From contig NW_026562179.1 in NCBI RefSeq assembly GCF_027943255.1, positions 4,652,501 through 4,716,500 of the forward strand: DNA of 64,000 nt. Direction: 5' to 3'. Position numbers and translations under genes: made by a program. The notes beneath the pieces are model-generated. The model was not told the origin of the DNA. It did not search any database and was given only the letters and a program-made list of their open reading frames with translations. Below are positions 22,311 to 33,590 of the stretch, piece by piece. Within the stretch, counting starts at the first letter, position 1, and each line of letters begins with the position of its first letter. This DNA is from Anastrepha obliqua (Eukaryota; Arthropoda; Insecta; Diptera; Tephritidae).

Positions 22311-23311
22311 ATAATATGGGCTCTGAACTATTTGAAAAATTACCTGTATGGGTCGGTTAAGGTCAAAATATTCGCAGACCACCAGCCGTTAACCTATGCG
22401 CTAAGCAATAAGAATAACAACAGTAAAATGAAGAGATGGAAGGATATACTCGAAGAGTACAATTACGAAATGTTCTATAACCTTGGAAAAGGCTTAAAGT
22501 ACATCGCCGGCTCCATGGACAGCGACGATGAACAGGAAATAAAAGACGCGTTAACCAAAATAAAGGACAATGAAAAAGGCACCTACATTAAACTAAGTGA
22601 CTTGACGTACATAAACAATTTCATTACCGAACAAATAACTAACATAACTGCCCATATAAACAAGCAAAAAACTTTAGTCGGTAGATATATTAATGAGTTC
22701 AAGGACGGAGCACAGAATAAAATCAAAACACTGGAAGACGAAGTCCGATTTATCGAACAAACTTATAGTATAAACAATGACATATCGCTTTTGAATTACC
22801 ATGTTGATAACATAGGACAAATTATATTTTCCAGCAATTTGGGAGTTATTCCCACGGACATTTTGACGCAAAAGGAACTTAGTTTGATTAACGACTACGA
22901 TAGCTATAGCAATACGAAAATTGTAGTACTTTTCCAAGAAAATAACATTATCCTAACTTTACTAATACCTCAATTCTCTCCTAGTCCTCTAGCCAAAATC
23001 CAATTTGAACCATTACCAAATATTGCAAACAAATCAGTGTTTTTGAACCCATCAGAAATATTAACAGATAACTTTAATAAAATTTATAGTATAAATGTGA
23101 AAGACAAATTAGAAAAAAACTTGATTTCATTAGATAATGAATGTATTGCAAACATTTTACAATTTAAGGAAGCACAATGTAAAATGGAAATTTCAGTAAA
23201 ATCTGAAGTAGTAGAAATGGTACAAGGAACACTCATATTTAAGAATTTAAAGGAAAAATAACTCACGATTGTAACAAATTAGAAATAAGACAAGAAGGAA
23301 CCTTCCTCAGT

Positions 23312-23823
23312 AAATTTGAAAATTGTAATATTAATGTTCTGAATAAAACCTATACAAATGTAAACTTAAAAATGTACGAAACACTTGTATTACCAAATTT
23401 AGTCACAAAAATCAAAGAAACTAAAAATGCTACAAAATTGGACTTACAAATTGAAAATCTATATTTAAAACAAATACAACATGAAGATACCATTAGAAAT
23501 TTAGTAGATGAAAATAAAAAAATGGATGTAATTAGCTTAAGTTCAGATATATCTCGCTTGCATTATTAAATTTGAAAATTGTAATATTAATGTTCTGAAT
23601 AAAACCTATACAAATGTAAACTTAAAAATGTACGAAACACTTGTATTACTAAATTTAGTCACAAAAATCAAAGAAACTAAAAATGCTACAAAATTGGACT
23701 TACAAATTGAAAATCTATATTTAAAACAAATACAACATGAAGATACCATTAGAAATTTAGTAGATGAAAATAAAAAAATGGATGTAATTAGCTTAAGTTC
23801 AGATATATCTATTGTACTTTCAG
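23312..23823 (+). repeat. 256-bp direct tandem duplication in A2 env
   Basis: The block beginning AAATTTGAAAATTGTAAT at 23312 recurs at 23568. The join falls in CGCTTGCATTATTAAA, taken from further downstream in the membrane-segment coding region. A1, A3 and A4 have a single copy. Confidence 0.85.
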
Positions 23824-24339
23824 TTATTATTGCAACTTTTATTCTCGCTTGCATTATTAAATATAGACAAAAACTGTATTTATCACCTCAATCAATATTT
23901 TTTTTTTTTTTTTTTTTTGGTGGGTGAGGTAGGGTTCAAAATGCCTTCGCACTTACAGCGACCGTCGTCTACTGCGTCGTGTGGTGTGGCCACTAAAACA
24001 GTCCCTCCTCCTCTCCTGGGGAGACTCCCCTCCCGGAACTGCTTTGTACATTACTTCGGGAGGGCCCAGAACGGCGTCCATGAAAAGGACCAAATTCTAA
24101 TTCACCCACGTCTGGGTCCACCATATTTGTAGCCAGCATTCATGCTATAGGCTCGTCTTCTTTTGTCTCTATCTGCGGGGCTTCATGTTGTCGGCTTATC
24201 TTCTAGTCAAGTATATTAGCATCTCTGTCCATGTCAAGTTTTTTGGCACGTAGGACTCGCTCTATATACGTGCGAATAATTTGCCAATTTTCTGCGCTTT
24301 CTATCATTTTATCAGTGATGTTGTCAGCTCTTAAGGGGC

Positions 24340-26235
24340 CTAGTCTGCCTCGCCGAACTGTCTGTTATACCATTTGTCTAGATTTGGTATAAGTCTCTTC
24401 GTCCATCGGCCTTTCGTCTCTGACTCCCATCGCTCTTGCCATATTTGCAGTGTATGTGCTCTAATTTGCTGCTTTGCGCTCGTTTTGGTGCGGGCGCGTG
24501 TGTGGTCTCCTATGGCGTTTGCCTCGCTCTTTTTAAAGGTCCATAGTTCTTTTCGCTCTCTCGCTAGCAGATCTATAGGTATCGTGCCGCTAATAATGAG
24601 TACTGCTGCTTCTGATACCGTGCGATAAGCTGAAGCAACGCGGAGGGCGGCGGTTCTTTGGGCCTTGGCCAGGATCTTGCGGTGACACTTAGTTTTAAGT
24701 GTGTCCGCCCATACTTCACATCCGTATAGTAAAATGGATACCGTCGTGTCCATGAGCAGCTTCCGCCCGCTTGCGGTGGGTCCTCCGATGTTTGCCATTA
24801 GTCTTGATAGCCTTGAGACTGTTTTGGTGGATTTTTTAGCAGCGTACTGGATTTGTGCCCAGTATGTCAGTTTGTTGTCGAGTTTGATGCCCAGATATTT
24901 CACTACTTTTGAGGTTGTTTTGTTCTCTGTGTAGACTGGCATTGTCACTTCCATAGGTATGCGCGCTCTCGTGAATAGGATCAGTTCTGTTTTTTCCGGA
25001 GCTAAACTAAGGTCTTGCGAGTCGAGCCATGTCTTGATTCTTGTCATCGTTTGTATAAGTTTCCGCCTTGCTGCGTCTACATTCCGTGCGGTAATTACTG
25101 CTGCGACATCGTCAGCGTATCCTACTAGGTAGCAATCATCGGGCATGTCGGTGGTGAGGATGCCGTCATAGCTGACGTTCCAGAGATCGGGGCCTAGTAT
25201 GGACCCTTGGGCCGCGCCGGAGGTTATCATTTTTGTCCGTTGTCCTTTTCTTGTGTCATAGATGAGTACGCGGTCTTTGAGGTAGCTGCGGATCATCTTC
25301 ATCAGGTGTTGAGGTATTTTGAACCGCTTCTCCAATGCGTCTATCATATTTTTCCACTTTGCGCTGTTGAAAGCGTTCTTTACGTCGATTGTAGCGAGGA
25401 GCACGATTGGTCGGGATAAGCGGTTTATGCTCCGTGCTTTTGCTATGCTCTTTACTACATCTTCAATTGCTCCAATTGTGGACCTTCGCGGTCTAAAGCC
25501 GTGTTGCCTATCCGAGAGGCCTCCCGATTCGTTTATCGCTGCTGCCATTCGTGGTTTCAGCATTTTTTCTAGCAGCTTTCCTGCCGTGTCGAGCATGCAC
25601 AGAGGGCGATACGCTGATGGGGTTTCAGGGTCTCTTTTCCCTTTGCTTATGAGGACTAACTTTTGTCTCTTCCAGATTTCTGGAAAAGTTCCTTCATATA
25701 AGCAGGCATTGTACATGTGGAGAAGCGTTTGTGGGCGCTCAACTGCGATAATTTTCAAAACTTCCGATGGAATCCCATCAGGACCTGGCGCTTTGTTATT
25801 TTTGAGGGTTGCAGCTGCGTCTCTCAGTTCCTCTACCGCGAAAAGCGGGGGTGGGTCGGTATTTTCCTCGTCAACTCTATCTGCCATGAGGTCATGTGTG
25901 GGGAAGAGTGTATTCACTATGTTTTCCATAGTGGCTTCGCTTAGTTCAGGATCAGTTCTGTTTTTTCCGGAGCTAAACTAAGGTCTTGCGAGTCGAGCCA
26001 TGTCTTGATTCTTGTCATCGTTTGTATAAGTTTCCGCCTTGCTGCGTCTACATCGGCTGCCTTGCTCCGAGCTTGTTAAGCACAAGTTTATATCCTAAGC
26101 TCCAGGGATTTTGGTTTATATCACGCCGAAGCTCCTCCCATTTTTCTTTCTTACTTTCCAGGATGGCCGTCTTTAGGGTGCTTTTTGCGGCTTTGTATTC
26201 GGCGTGCTCTGTTGTGGCGAGGCTGGTTCTTCGTG
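24340..26235 (-). pseudogene. R1-type ORF2, RT part (A2 copy)
   Basis: The open frame 25929-24340 (529 residues) covers RT: NKAPGPDGIPSE, LCMLDTAGKLLEKML, RQHGFRPRRST, IDVKNAFNSA, GAAQGSILGP and the catalytic GYADDVAAV, then the thumb. The N-terminal linker (EHAEYKAAKSTLKTAILESKK) lies upstream to 26235 but is separated by a 106-bp insertion at 25948-26053. The C-terminal zinc-knuckle region is missing because of a 175-bp deletion near 24350; it is present in the A3 copy. RT copies element RNA into DNA at the target site. Confidence 0.85.
25948..26053. repeat. 106-bp templated insertion (copy of 24977-25082)
   Basis: This block repeats 24977-25082 in the same orientation, starting AGGATCAGTTCTG and ending CTGCGTCTACAT. 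The A3 copy lacks it (AGGTGGCTGCC at the corresponding site), so it arose after the duplication, apparently copied from about 970 bp away. Confidence 0.85.
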
Positions 26236-26245
26236 CTCTTGTATA

Positions 26246-29030
26246 TTATTTTATTTTTTTTTTTTGTCGGGACAACTAGCAAGTGCAGCACTCAGACATT
26301 AATTGAGTCCCTTGTACTACACTTGGATTCCCTTTTAATTTTCTTTAAATCTACCCGATCTCCGAAGAAATCTGAGTAGATCTTGTGGTGCCAAGGAGCC
26401 AAGATGGTCGCTTCTTCACACATCAGTGCCAAAGACCTCAAACCTGATTCGGGCGAAGGCGGGGCAGACACACAGGAAGTGGTCCGCCGTCTCATCCTCT
26501 TCTTCACAAGCTGGGCAGAGTACACTGTCTGAGATGCCCAACCTTTCCATGTGCTTTGCCTACAGAAAGTGGCCCGTCATTAGTCCAACCAGCCGTCTGC
26601 ACTCCCCTCTGCTTAATGACAGAAGGGTTTGCGACAGTCGATCGGACATGACAGGTAACATCAGTTTTGTCCATCTGCAGCCTCTCTCAGCCTGCCAAGC
26701 TCGCTTGTGGGTAGTAGTTACCCATTTGCTAACCGTGGCCGTGATGGCCGCAGAGGGGAGTGGCAAAGCGGGCTCTGGGCCAAAGCAGTTGGCTTCAGAG
26801 CCCATCTTAGCTAAGGAGTCAGAGGTCTCGTTACCCGCGATACCCACGTGTCCCGGGACCCATGTTAGCATCAGGCTATTATGCCTGCCGACATAGTTCA
26901 GCCTGGATTTACAGGACTTCACTACCCCTGATGTGGTTTGAGGGCTGTCTAAGGCCATAAGCGCTGCTTGGCTGTCGCTGCAGACACATATGGATCTACC
27001 TCTCCATCGTTTTTCCACAACAAAGTTCATCGCTTCTTGAACTGCATACACCTCCGCTTGAAACACAGATGCATGCATTCCAAGAGCAAAGTGCAGTTTT
27101 GTCCCGCTGGATTCCACGTAGACCCCAGAGCCGGAGCCATGCTCGATCCTGGAGCCATCCGTAAAAATGCGAAAACAGTGTTTGCCGGGCTTATTTTCTG
27201 AGTCTCCCCACAACTGAGCCTCTGGTAGCACTACACTGTATCTCTTTTCAAGTACGACTCTTGATGGCATTGAGTCAAGGGGCATGGAGAGAATCGTTGG
27301 ATCGATGTCCATGCCTTCTCTGTGTTCCAATGCCGGACAAGGGCCGTACCAGTTCCCACTGTGTTTCAGCCTGCAGATGGCCTTCAGGGCCTCTCCTTGG
27401 ATGAAAGCATCAAGTGGTGGTAAACCAACCAGAGCATCTAGTGCCGGGCCTGAAATAGTCGGAAAAGCTCCGGTGCAACAGATGGCCACAGTGCGTTATA
27501 GTCTCGATAAGGTCCTCCTGACTCCCACTAGGGATAGTCTACTCATCCAGACCACTGATGCATAGGTGATAATGGGTCTTATCATAGCCGTGTAGATCCA
27601 TAGGACCTTGCTAGGAGAGAGACCCCACGTTTTCCCAAAGACACCTTTGCACTGCCAGAAAGCTGTCAGCGCTTTGGATGCCTTTCTCTCAACGTGTGAT
27701 TTCCATAGGAGCTTACTATCGAGGATTACTCCTAGATATTTAATTTCCTTGGATAGCTGGATTGTGACTCCTTTTAGCCTTGGCAGAACGAGTCCGTCAA
27801 GCTTCCTCCTTCTGGTAAAGAGGACAATACCAGTCTTGGCGGGATTTGCCGACAGCCCGTTCGCACAGCACCAAGTGTCAATCCGATCCAGAGTTTTCTG
27901 CACTTTCCTGCAGATGTTCATAAGCGAAGAGCCTGTTACCAAACAAGCAACATCGTCCGCATATGCTTGTGCGTAGACTCCCGAATCGTTTAAGGTGGTG
28001 AGCAGAGGATCGATTACCATGCACCAGAGCAATGCAGACAGCACACCGCCTTGGGGGCAGCCTCTGTTAACCCCAGATGACACCAGCAGATCTTCCTCTG
28101 CTCGCACCGAAACGATTCTTTGGGCCAGCATCGAACGAATCCAATTTACTAGCACCCGGTCTACGCCGTGCCTACTAGCAGAGTTACACGTACTATCAAA
28201 AGTGGCATTATCAAACGCCCCCTCTATGTCTAAAAAGATACCCATAGCGTAGTCCCTCCTGTCGATGGCCAGCTCTACCCTAGCAACGAGGTTTTGCAGT
28301 GCCGACTCGCAGGATTTTCCACTCTGATAGGCATGCTGAAGTAGAGACAGAGGGTGAGCCTTCAGCGACTTCTGACGTATGCGCAGTTCCACCAGTCGTT
28401 CGAGACTTTTCAGCATGAAAGAGGTCATGCTGATTGGTCTAAAGCTTTTGGGGCTGGTGTAGTCGTCTTTTCCAACCTTTGGGATGAAAGCGACCCTCAC
28501 CATCTTCCAAGAGCGTGGTATGTAAGCCAGTGCCAGGCATGCCGAGAAGATTTTCTTCAGGGCTGCTGTCACGAACTCTGCACCCTCCTTCAGCATGGCA
28601 GGAAATATGCCATCTGGTCCGGGCGACTTGTGGTCGCCAAAAGATTTGATGGCAAATCGAATGGCGGCCTCATTCACCACAGATCTGGCAACGAACCAGT
28701 CATGCCGAGAAGGTGTAGCAGCTCTGACAACTGCCTCTATCAATAAGGGCTGTTGCCGGCTGATGCTTATCTGATTACCAGGAAAGTGAGACTCCATCAG
28801 CAAGCTGAGTGTCTCACTTTTCCGCTCCGTGAAGGAGCCATCAGATTTCCTGAGTGACCCCAGCTTTGCCGTTGGGTCCCTTTTCAGGATCCTAACCAAT
28901 TTCGCCGTGTCACTCAGAGATTCAATACCGCTGCAGAATTCCCTAAATGAGGCTTTTTCGATTCCCGAATAAGCCTCTTGTAGTTCTTCTGAACATCACG
29001 GTATCGCTCCCAGTCCTCTGCAAGGTTAGT
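26246..29030 (-). mobile_element. LOA-type non-LTR retrotransposon nested in the R1-type element
   Basis: A 10-bp target duplication, CTCTTGTATA, flanks it (26236-26245 and 29031-29040). The 3' end is a poly(A) run seen as T(n) at about 26250-26265, and the 5' end is truncated in the endonuclease-RT linker. It interrupts R1 ORF2 exactly between its endonuclease (YWWTNEIRDLR) and RT linker. Confidence 0.88.
26292..29025 (-). pseudogene. LOA-type ORF2: RT and RNase H, one internal stop
   Basis: RT (28899-27496) has SPGPDGIFPAML, FRPISMTSF, HAYQSGKSCE, LDIEGAFDN, GCPQGGVLS and catalytic YADDVACL. A single stop at 27496-27498 separates it from RNase H (27489-26560) in the same frame, which has FTDGSR, AEVYAVQEAM, CSDSQAAL and LTWVPGHVGIAGNE, the D-E-D-D pattern. 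A C-terminal CPAC-type knuckle region follows in another frame near 26525. The RNase H domain separates this element from the R1-type element around it. The N-terminal linker reads to about 29025 with a shift. Confidence 0.82.
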
Positions 29031-29040
29031 CTCTTGTATA

Positions 29041-29949
29041 CTTCCTTCTTTTGCTGATGCACGTATGCCTCAGATCGCGGATTTCGTTAGTCCACCAGTA
29101 CACGGACTTCTTCGGGTGTGCGCTTTTGATCTTGGCCATTGCTGCTGAGCACGCTTGCGTTATCCTTCTCAGCGTCATCTCTACTTTGTGTCTGGCGCTA
29201 CTTGGCTCTTCGTGGTGTGGTTGCTTCTCGTCAATTTTAGCTATAAGTTTTGCTTTGTCAAGTTTTGATGTATTCCACTTCCGCGAGTTTTGATGCGTTT
29301 CGTTGCATTTGCGTTTGTCTCTCCGGCGCAGTAGGTAATGTACTGGTGGTCACTGCCATTGTAATCTTCCAGAACTGTCCATTCACGTATTTTGTTTGCG
29401 TAGCTTTCAGACACTAGAGTTATGTCCGGGATTGTGCCTTCACACCCTGGTCTTCGAAAGGTAGCTTTATTGCCCACGTTTGCAACGGCGAGTCCTAGTC
29501 TAGCGGCCATGTCTATTATTCGTTGGCCTCTCGGGTTTGTTGTTCGACTACCCCATTCCATGGCCTTAGAGTTAAAGTCTCCGGCGATGATGGTGTGCCC
29601 GCTTATTTGGCGAGCTGTGTCTTCAATATTGTCCAATTCAGCTCGGAAGTCAGCGATGCTATCTAATAATTGTGAGACATTGGCTCCTCATCCAGACGTA
29701 CCCGTTTCCGGTTCCGCTGTTCGTCACTTGGAGTTTCGTGTTATCCTTGCACCATATTGCTGCTGTAGAAGAGGGATCTTCTATAAACCATCCAACACTT
29801 GGAGAGGCGTACTGTTCGCTTAGAACCGCTATGTTTGCTTCCTGTTCCAGCATAATTTGCGGCAGGAGTAAGTCTGCCGTAGTGCTCCTGTGCATGTTTC
29901 CTTGTAGAATCTTTATCATTTCGACATGATTCCATTGTAGGCCGCACAT
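29041..29949 (-). pseudogene. R1-type ORF2, endonuclease part (A2 copy)
   Basis: The N-terminal half (29949-29659) has LQGNMHRS and IAVLSEQYASP; a frame break near 29650 leads into 29636-29241 with TIIAGDFNSKAMEWG, RRPGCEGTIPDITL and GSDHQYI. The C-terminal linker with SVYWWTNEIRDLRHTC runs in a further frame to the LOA insertion at 29040. The apurinic-type endonuclease nicks the target. A3 (43210-44118) has the same breaks, so they predate the duplication. Confidence 0.8.
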
Positions 29950-31193
29950 CGTACTGAGCCTAGCATATGTCCTGTGTCAGAACCACCTTTACTTCGGCAT
30001 ATACAACAATCCGGTGGGCTGCTGCATTCCTTAATTTTGTGTCCTGGCTTCCCGCATCGTATACACAGTCCTTTACCCTTTCTATCAGGCCCTTTACACT
30101 GCCATTGTAAGTGTCCGGTTTCGAAGCACCGGTAGCATTTCTTTTTGTCAATGCAGAGTCTCATTTTGCAGTTGATCCATCCTATTTTAACGCGTTCCTT
30201 CTGGAGAAGTTTGTTTGCGCCTTCTGACGATAGCATCACATACGCTTTTAGCTGTTCTCGGCTGTTTGGTGCTGATAGTTTAACAGTGATTTCCTCGTTG
30301 GTCTCGCCTAATAGTTGGTTAACGGCCGTTGCAACTTCGTCTGCTGTAGTCAGTGAATCTAGGTCCCGTATCTCAATTGTTGTTTTATTTTTCAGCTCGC
30401 TTACGGAAGCGATATCTTTCATCTTGCTCCTCAGAGCTTCATGGATCTCTGGTCCTAGTTTTATACCTTTGTCTAGTTCAAGGAGGAGTGCGCCCGATTT
30501 GGTTCTCCTTATTGCCCGAACTTCCACACGGTTCTCGTCTGATTTAACATATTGGCGGAGGTTTTGCAGAACTTCGGCGTAACTTCGTCCTTCCGTTGAT
30601 TTGAAGAGTACTGCTCCTGACCGCTGTTTGGGTTTTCTTTCGTCCTTTTTTGTCTGAGGTCTCTGCTTGATTTGTGTTTCTGCGTCTTGTTTTTTCGTCT
30701 TTTTTCTAGTCACTGTTTTCCAGTCAGTTTTACCACTCTCGCATACTCTTTTCCCCGTCTCTTGCTCTGCCGGGCTCGAGGCCGCCCGTTTCGATGATAC
30801 AGCCGTCGGAGTGATCACATTTCTTGGGTCACTTTGGGCTTCTGCTGGTTTCACCCACCTTACTTTTTTGGCTTCGTGTTCCGCTTTAGTCCAGTTTCGT
30901 CTCAGGCTTTCAATAATGTCGAAGAGCTCGTCTAGTTCGGACACACCGTTTTTTACGTCGATACTTATATTTTTCTGCTTCAGCATTGCCAGTTTCATTT
31001 TCTCTAGCGTGAGGCGGCACTTCATGAGAGCTTCCTCTTCTCCTGTCCTCATCTTTGCTATGAACTCCTGCTTTGGTGAACTTTTCTCGGAGGGCAGGCC
31101 CTGTTCATCAGTAGGAGTGTTTAGCGCATCTTTTTTGTTTATCTCTGATAAGGATGGTGTCAGAGAGGCGTCAGCCCTCTCGCTGAGTCCCAA
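29916..31193 (-). CDS. R1-type ORF1 Gag, intact 425 residues (A2 copy)
   Basis: An uninterrupted frame from an ATG near the 5' end of the element. A coiled-coil-prone region (residues about 60-120) is followed by a basic KKxx/KPKQR stretch (about 170-200) and the SYAEVLQNLRQYVK block. TTIEIRDLDSLTTADEV follows, then three C-terminal zinc knuckles starting CYRCFETGH, CIRCGKPGH and CCICRSKGGSDTGH. Gag of this clade packages element RNA and guides it to the nucleus. It overlaps the start of ORF2 by about 34 bp, in a different frame. The A3 copy (44085-45362) encodes the same protein. Confidence 0.87.
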   Translation of the reverse strand: MGLSERADASLTPSLSEINKKDALNTPTDEQGLPSEKSSPKQEFIAKMRTGEEEALMKCRLTLEKMKLAMLKQKNISIDVKNGVSELDELFDIIESLRRNWTKAEHEAKKVRWVKPAEAQSDPRNVITPTAVSSKRAASSPAEQETGKRVCESGKTDWKTVTRKKTKKQDAETQIKQRPQTKKDERKPKQRSGAVLFKSTEGRSYAEVLQNLRQYVKSDENRVEVRAIRRTKSGALLLELDKGIKLGPEIHEALRSKMKDIASVSELKNKTTIEIRDLDSLTTADEVATAVNQLLGETNEEITVKLSAPNSREQLKAYVMLSSEGANKLLQKERVKIGWINCKMRLCIDKKKCYRCFETGHLQWQCKGPDRKGKGLCIRCGKPGHKIKECSSPPDCCICRSKGGSDTGHMLGSVRCAAYNGIMSK

Positions 31194-31312
31194 TTTTCCT
31201 CCCAGAGTTCGCGTTCAATAATAACTACCGAACATATGCCAAACACCATTTCTTGAAATTAAAATACCATAATTCAATACTCGATTGCGGACAATCGATT
31301 TAAGAAGGGAAG

Positions 31313-31733
31313 AGTTAACCCAAACCAAGTTAACAAACTCTTTGCTTCTTATATTTTTCATTTATTCTTTTTAATTAAATTGCTTATTCAAATTTCATAC
31401 TGATTTCTGCAATAAGCTTATAATGGAAGTATTATAAAATTGCTTACTCAAATTTCATATTGATTTCTGCAATAAGCTTATAATGCAAGTATTATAAAAT
31501 TGCTTACTCAAATTTCATATTGATTTGTGCAATAAGCTTATAATTCAAGTATTATAAAATTGCTTATTTAAGTTCCTAGAATTAAGTCACGCCACTATTT
31601 TTATTAATATAAATTAAGTAGTTAACTTGTTTGAGGGGCTTTTTGGTTTAAGAACTGTGAGTGAATAAAGTGCGGTCAGTTGGACCGATAACAAAAAATT
31701 TTTTTAGAACTTGTATTTTTCAAGTTCTTAACT
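31313..31733 (+). repeat. LTR-b, shared by A2 and A3 (421 bp)
   Basis: It serves as 3' LTR of A2 and 5' LTR of A3. It has three 60-bp U3 units (31379-31558); the first carries the variant ATAATGGAAG. It follows the GAAGGGAAG tract and is followed by the PBS. Confidence 0.9.
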
Positions 31734-31835
31734 GGCGCCCGAGCAGTTGAGTAAAAAGTCGGTAACTAGGCTCCGGAGTAGCGCAAAAGCAAAGCGGGGG
31801 CATATATGTGCCAGCCTGTGCCGCAACAACAAAAA

Positions 31836-32030
31836 AGTCCGTAAAGGATAAATGCAACAACAAAATCCGTAAAAGATAAGTGCAACACAAAATCCATAAA
31901 GGATAAGTGAAACAAAAAAAATCCGTAAAGGATAAATGCAACAACGAAATCCGTAAAGGATAAGTGCAACAACAAAATTCGTAAAGGATAAGTGAAACAA
32001 ACAAAATCCGTAAAGGACAAGTGCCATCCT
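31836..32030 (+). repeat. Leader tandem repeat, copy A3
   Basis: Same unit array as at 3708 and 18303, with small unit-level differences (for example AAAAGATAAGTGC and AAAATTCGTAAAGG). Confidence 0.8.
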
Positions 32031-32381
32031 TGATGCCAACAAAAATCCGTAAGGGTTAAATATTAACAATTTATAAAAGGCAAGTACTGAAGGGAAGGAA
32101 GTCTCCTGAAAAGCAGAAAAAATTAACACCAAGTCCAAAAACAAACATAAAAGAGAAGTGATCCTGTGAAGTGAAGCATACCGTCATCAAAATCCAACAA
32201 ACAAATCATCAGAGAGGTGCTTCAAGAGTTCAGAAAGATTATTTGCATCGTAAGTTAAGATTATTTTAATGATATAATAACAATCAAAAACTTTAATTAT
32301 CATATAAAAATAAGAAAGTAAATAAAAATTTGAGTTGAGTTAATAGTTCTGTTACAAAAAAAAAAGATATATATATATAAA

Positions 32382-33590
32382 ATGGCGAATCCGAATAATT
32401 TGGTAAGGCCCCCATACTTCCCTCAAATTCCGCTCCTAATACTTCGCAAAATGCTCAGTTAAGTTTAGACGATTTAAGAGTTCTTATTTCGGATATAGCG
32501 GCGGACGTTTTTAGAAACCAAGGACTTCAGGCTATCCGCGAAACTTTCAATCCAAACGCTGGATTAGCCAATATTAGGGACCAACCAATAGACAAACAGG
32601 GGGAAAATCTAAATGATATGGACAAAATACCGGACGTCGTGAAATCTTTAAAAGAATTCTCTGGGCAACCAGGAGAATTTCATTCGTGGAAGAAAAGTGT
32701 GGACAGAATTTTTGACAATATACGAACCTATAAAGGGAACGCCGAAATATTACGGAATTTTGAGTGTGATCAGAAATAATATCACAGGTAACGCTGACAT
32801 AGCGTTAGAATCTTATAACACACCGTTAAATTGGAGCGCAATCTCACAATGCTTAATCACACATTATGGGGACAAAAGTGACCTATCTACTCTGGAATAT
32901 CAGATGACAACTCTGGTACAAGGTAGTAATAGCATCCAAGAATTTTACCAAAAAGTGTACTCACATCTTTCACTAATATTGAATAGATTAAGATGTCTTG
33001 ATATGGGTAATGAATCTCTTACTCTGCTGACAAAGGCATATAGGGACAAAGCTCTCGACACCTTCATTAGGGGCTTAAATGGCGACTTGCCTCGCCTCTT
33101 AGGGATCAGAGAACCGGTGGGCTTGCCACAGACCCTTCACCTTTGCCTCAAGCTGGAGAATCAAAGCTTTCGCTCGAACCATGCATACAACGGAAGATGG
33201 AAACCACCTTCACAGCAATACTCAAAGCGAAACTCTGGATAACAGCAGAAACCAATATTTCACCCACAATTAGCCTATATTCCGCAACCAAGGCAATTAT
33301 TTTTTAACCAACGAGAACAAAATAACGCGATCCCTCTTCGTCCACCTAGGTCCATGCCAAAGCCAGAACCAATGGAAGTGGACTCAATCATGCACTCTCA
33401 TAGAATAAATTATATGAATAGGCCACAACCAAATCAACATTTTGGAAAAAGGCCACAACAATTCGGTAATCATCAACAAGCAAAAAATCAGAGAACGTAT
33501 CATATTAATACGACTGGAATAACAAACGAACAACAGTTAGATGAGGATAAACAGTTTGGCGAACCAAGTGACATCCATTTTTTAGCATGA
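32382..33590 (+). pseudogene. gag: gag of copy A3, broken
   Basis: The ATG is at 32382. A one-base loss in the C run after GTAAGG shifts the frame near 32410, and an extra T in the run near 32710 changes it again. The open part 32697-33242 ends at the NSG stop shared with A1 and A2, and the tail continues in the same frame (33354-33590) to an ATGA overlap with pol. The product would be the same zinc-knuckle-free Gag as A1. Confidence 0.8.

Larger units (their letters stand above)
19919..23890 (+). pseudogene. pol: RT, RNase H and Env remnants of copy A2
   Basis: RT resumes at GTGGATTCCATCAG and has the YIDD box near 20095. Unlike A1 and A3 it keeps the 13 nt encoding the FFKK stretch after KCK. 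RNase H begins in the frame at 20167-20703 and is cut by the CR1-like insertion, resuming at 22311. The RNase H-Env fusion frame runs to 23261, where a shift ends it. A 256-bp tandem duplication of the Env C-terminal coding part follows, and the R1-type insertion begins about 23898. Confidence 0.8.
23898..31214 (-). mobile_element. R1-clade non-LTR retrotransposon in A2 env
   Basis: On the minus strand it runs from about 31214 (5') to a poly(A) tail seen as T(n) at 23898. TCAATAAT at 31215-31222 is the target copy on the right; in A3 the same octamer flanks both sides. It has a complete Gag ORF, endonuclease and RT with YADD, and is interrupted by a LOA-type element (26246-29030). Insertion outside rDNA shows that this R1-clade lineage is not rDNA-specific. 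Confidence 0.88.
18210..31312 (+). mobile_element. Element A copy A2, internal region with nested insertions
   Basis: It carries leader repeats, gag, a deletion of about 965 bp at 19918 removing the gag tail, protease and start of RT, then RT/RNase H interrupted by a CR1-like fragment, then the Env part interrupted by an R1-type element containing a LOA-type element. The polypurine tract lies just before 31313. Confidence 0.85.

Noticed and set aside
24374..31221. Many plus-strand frames opposite the R1- and LOA-type elements (also 38.7-45.4 kb)
   Set aside because: They lie antisense to well-supported Gag, endonuclease, RT and RNase H frames and show no recognisable domains.
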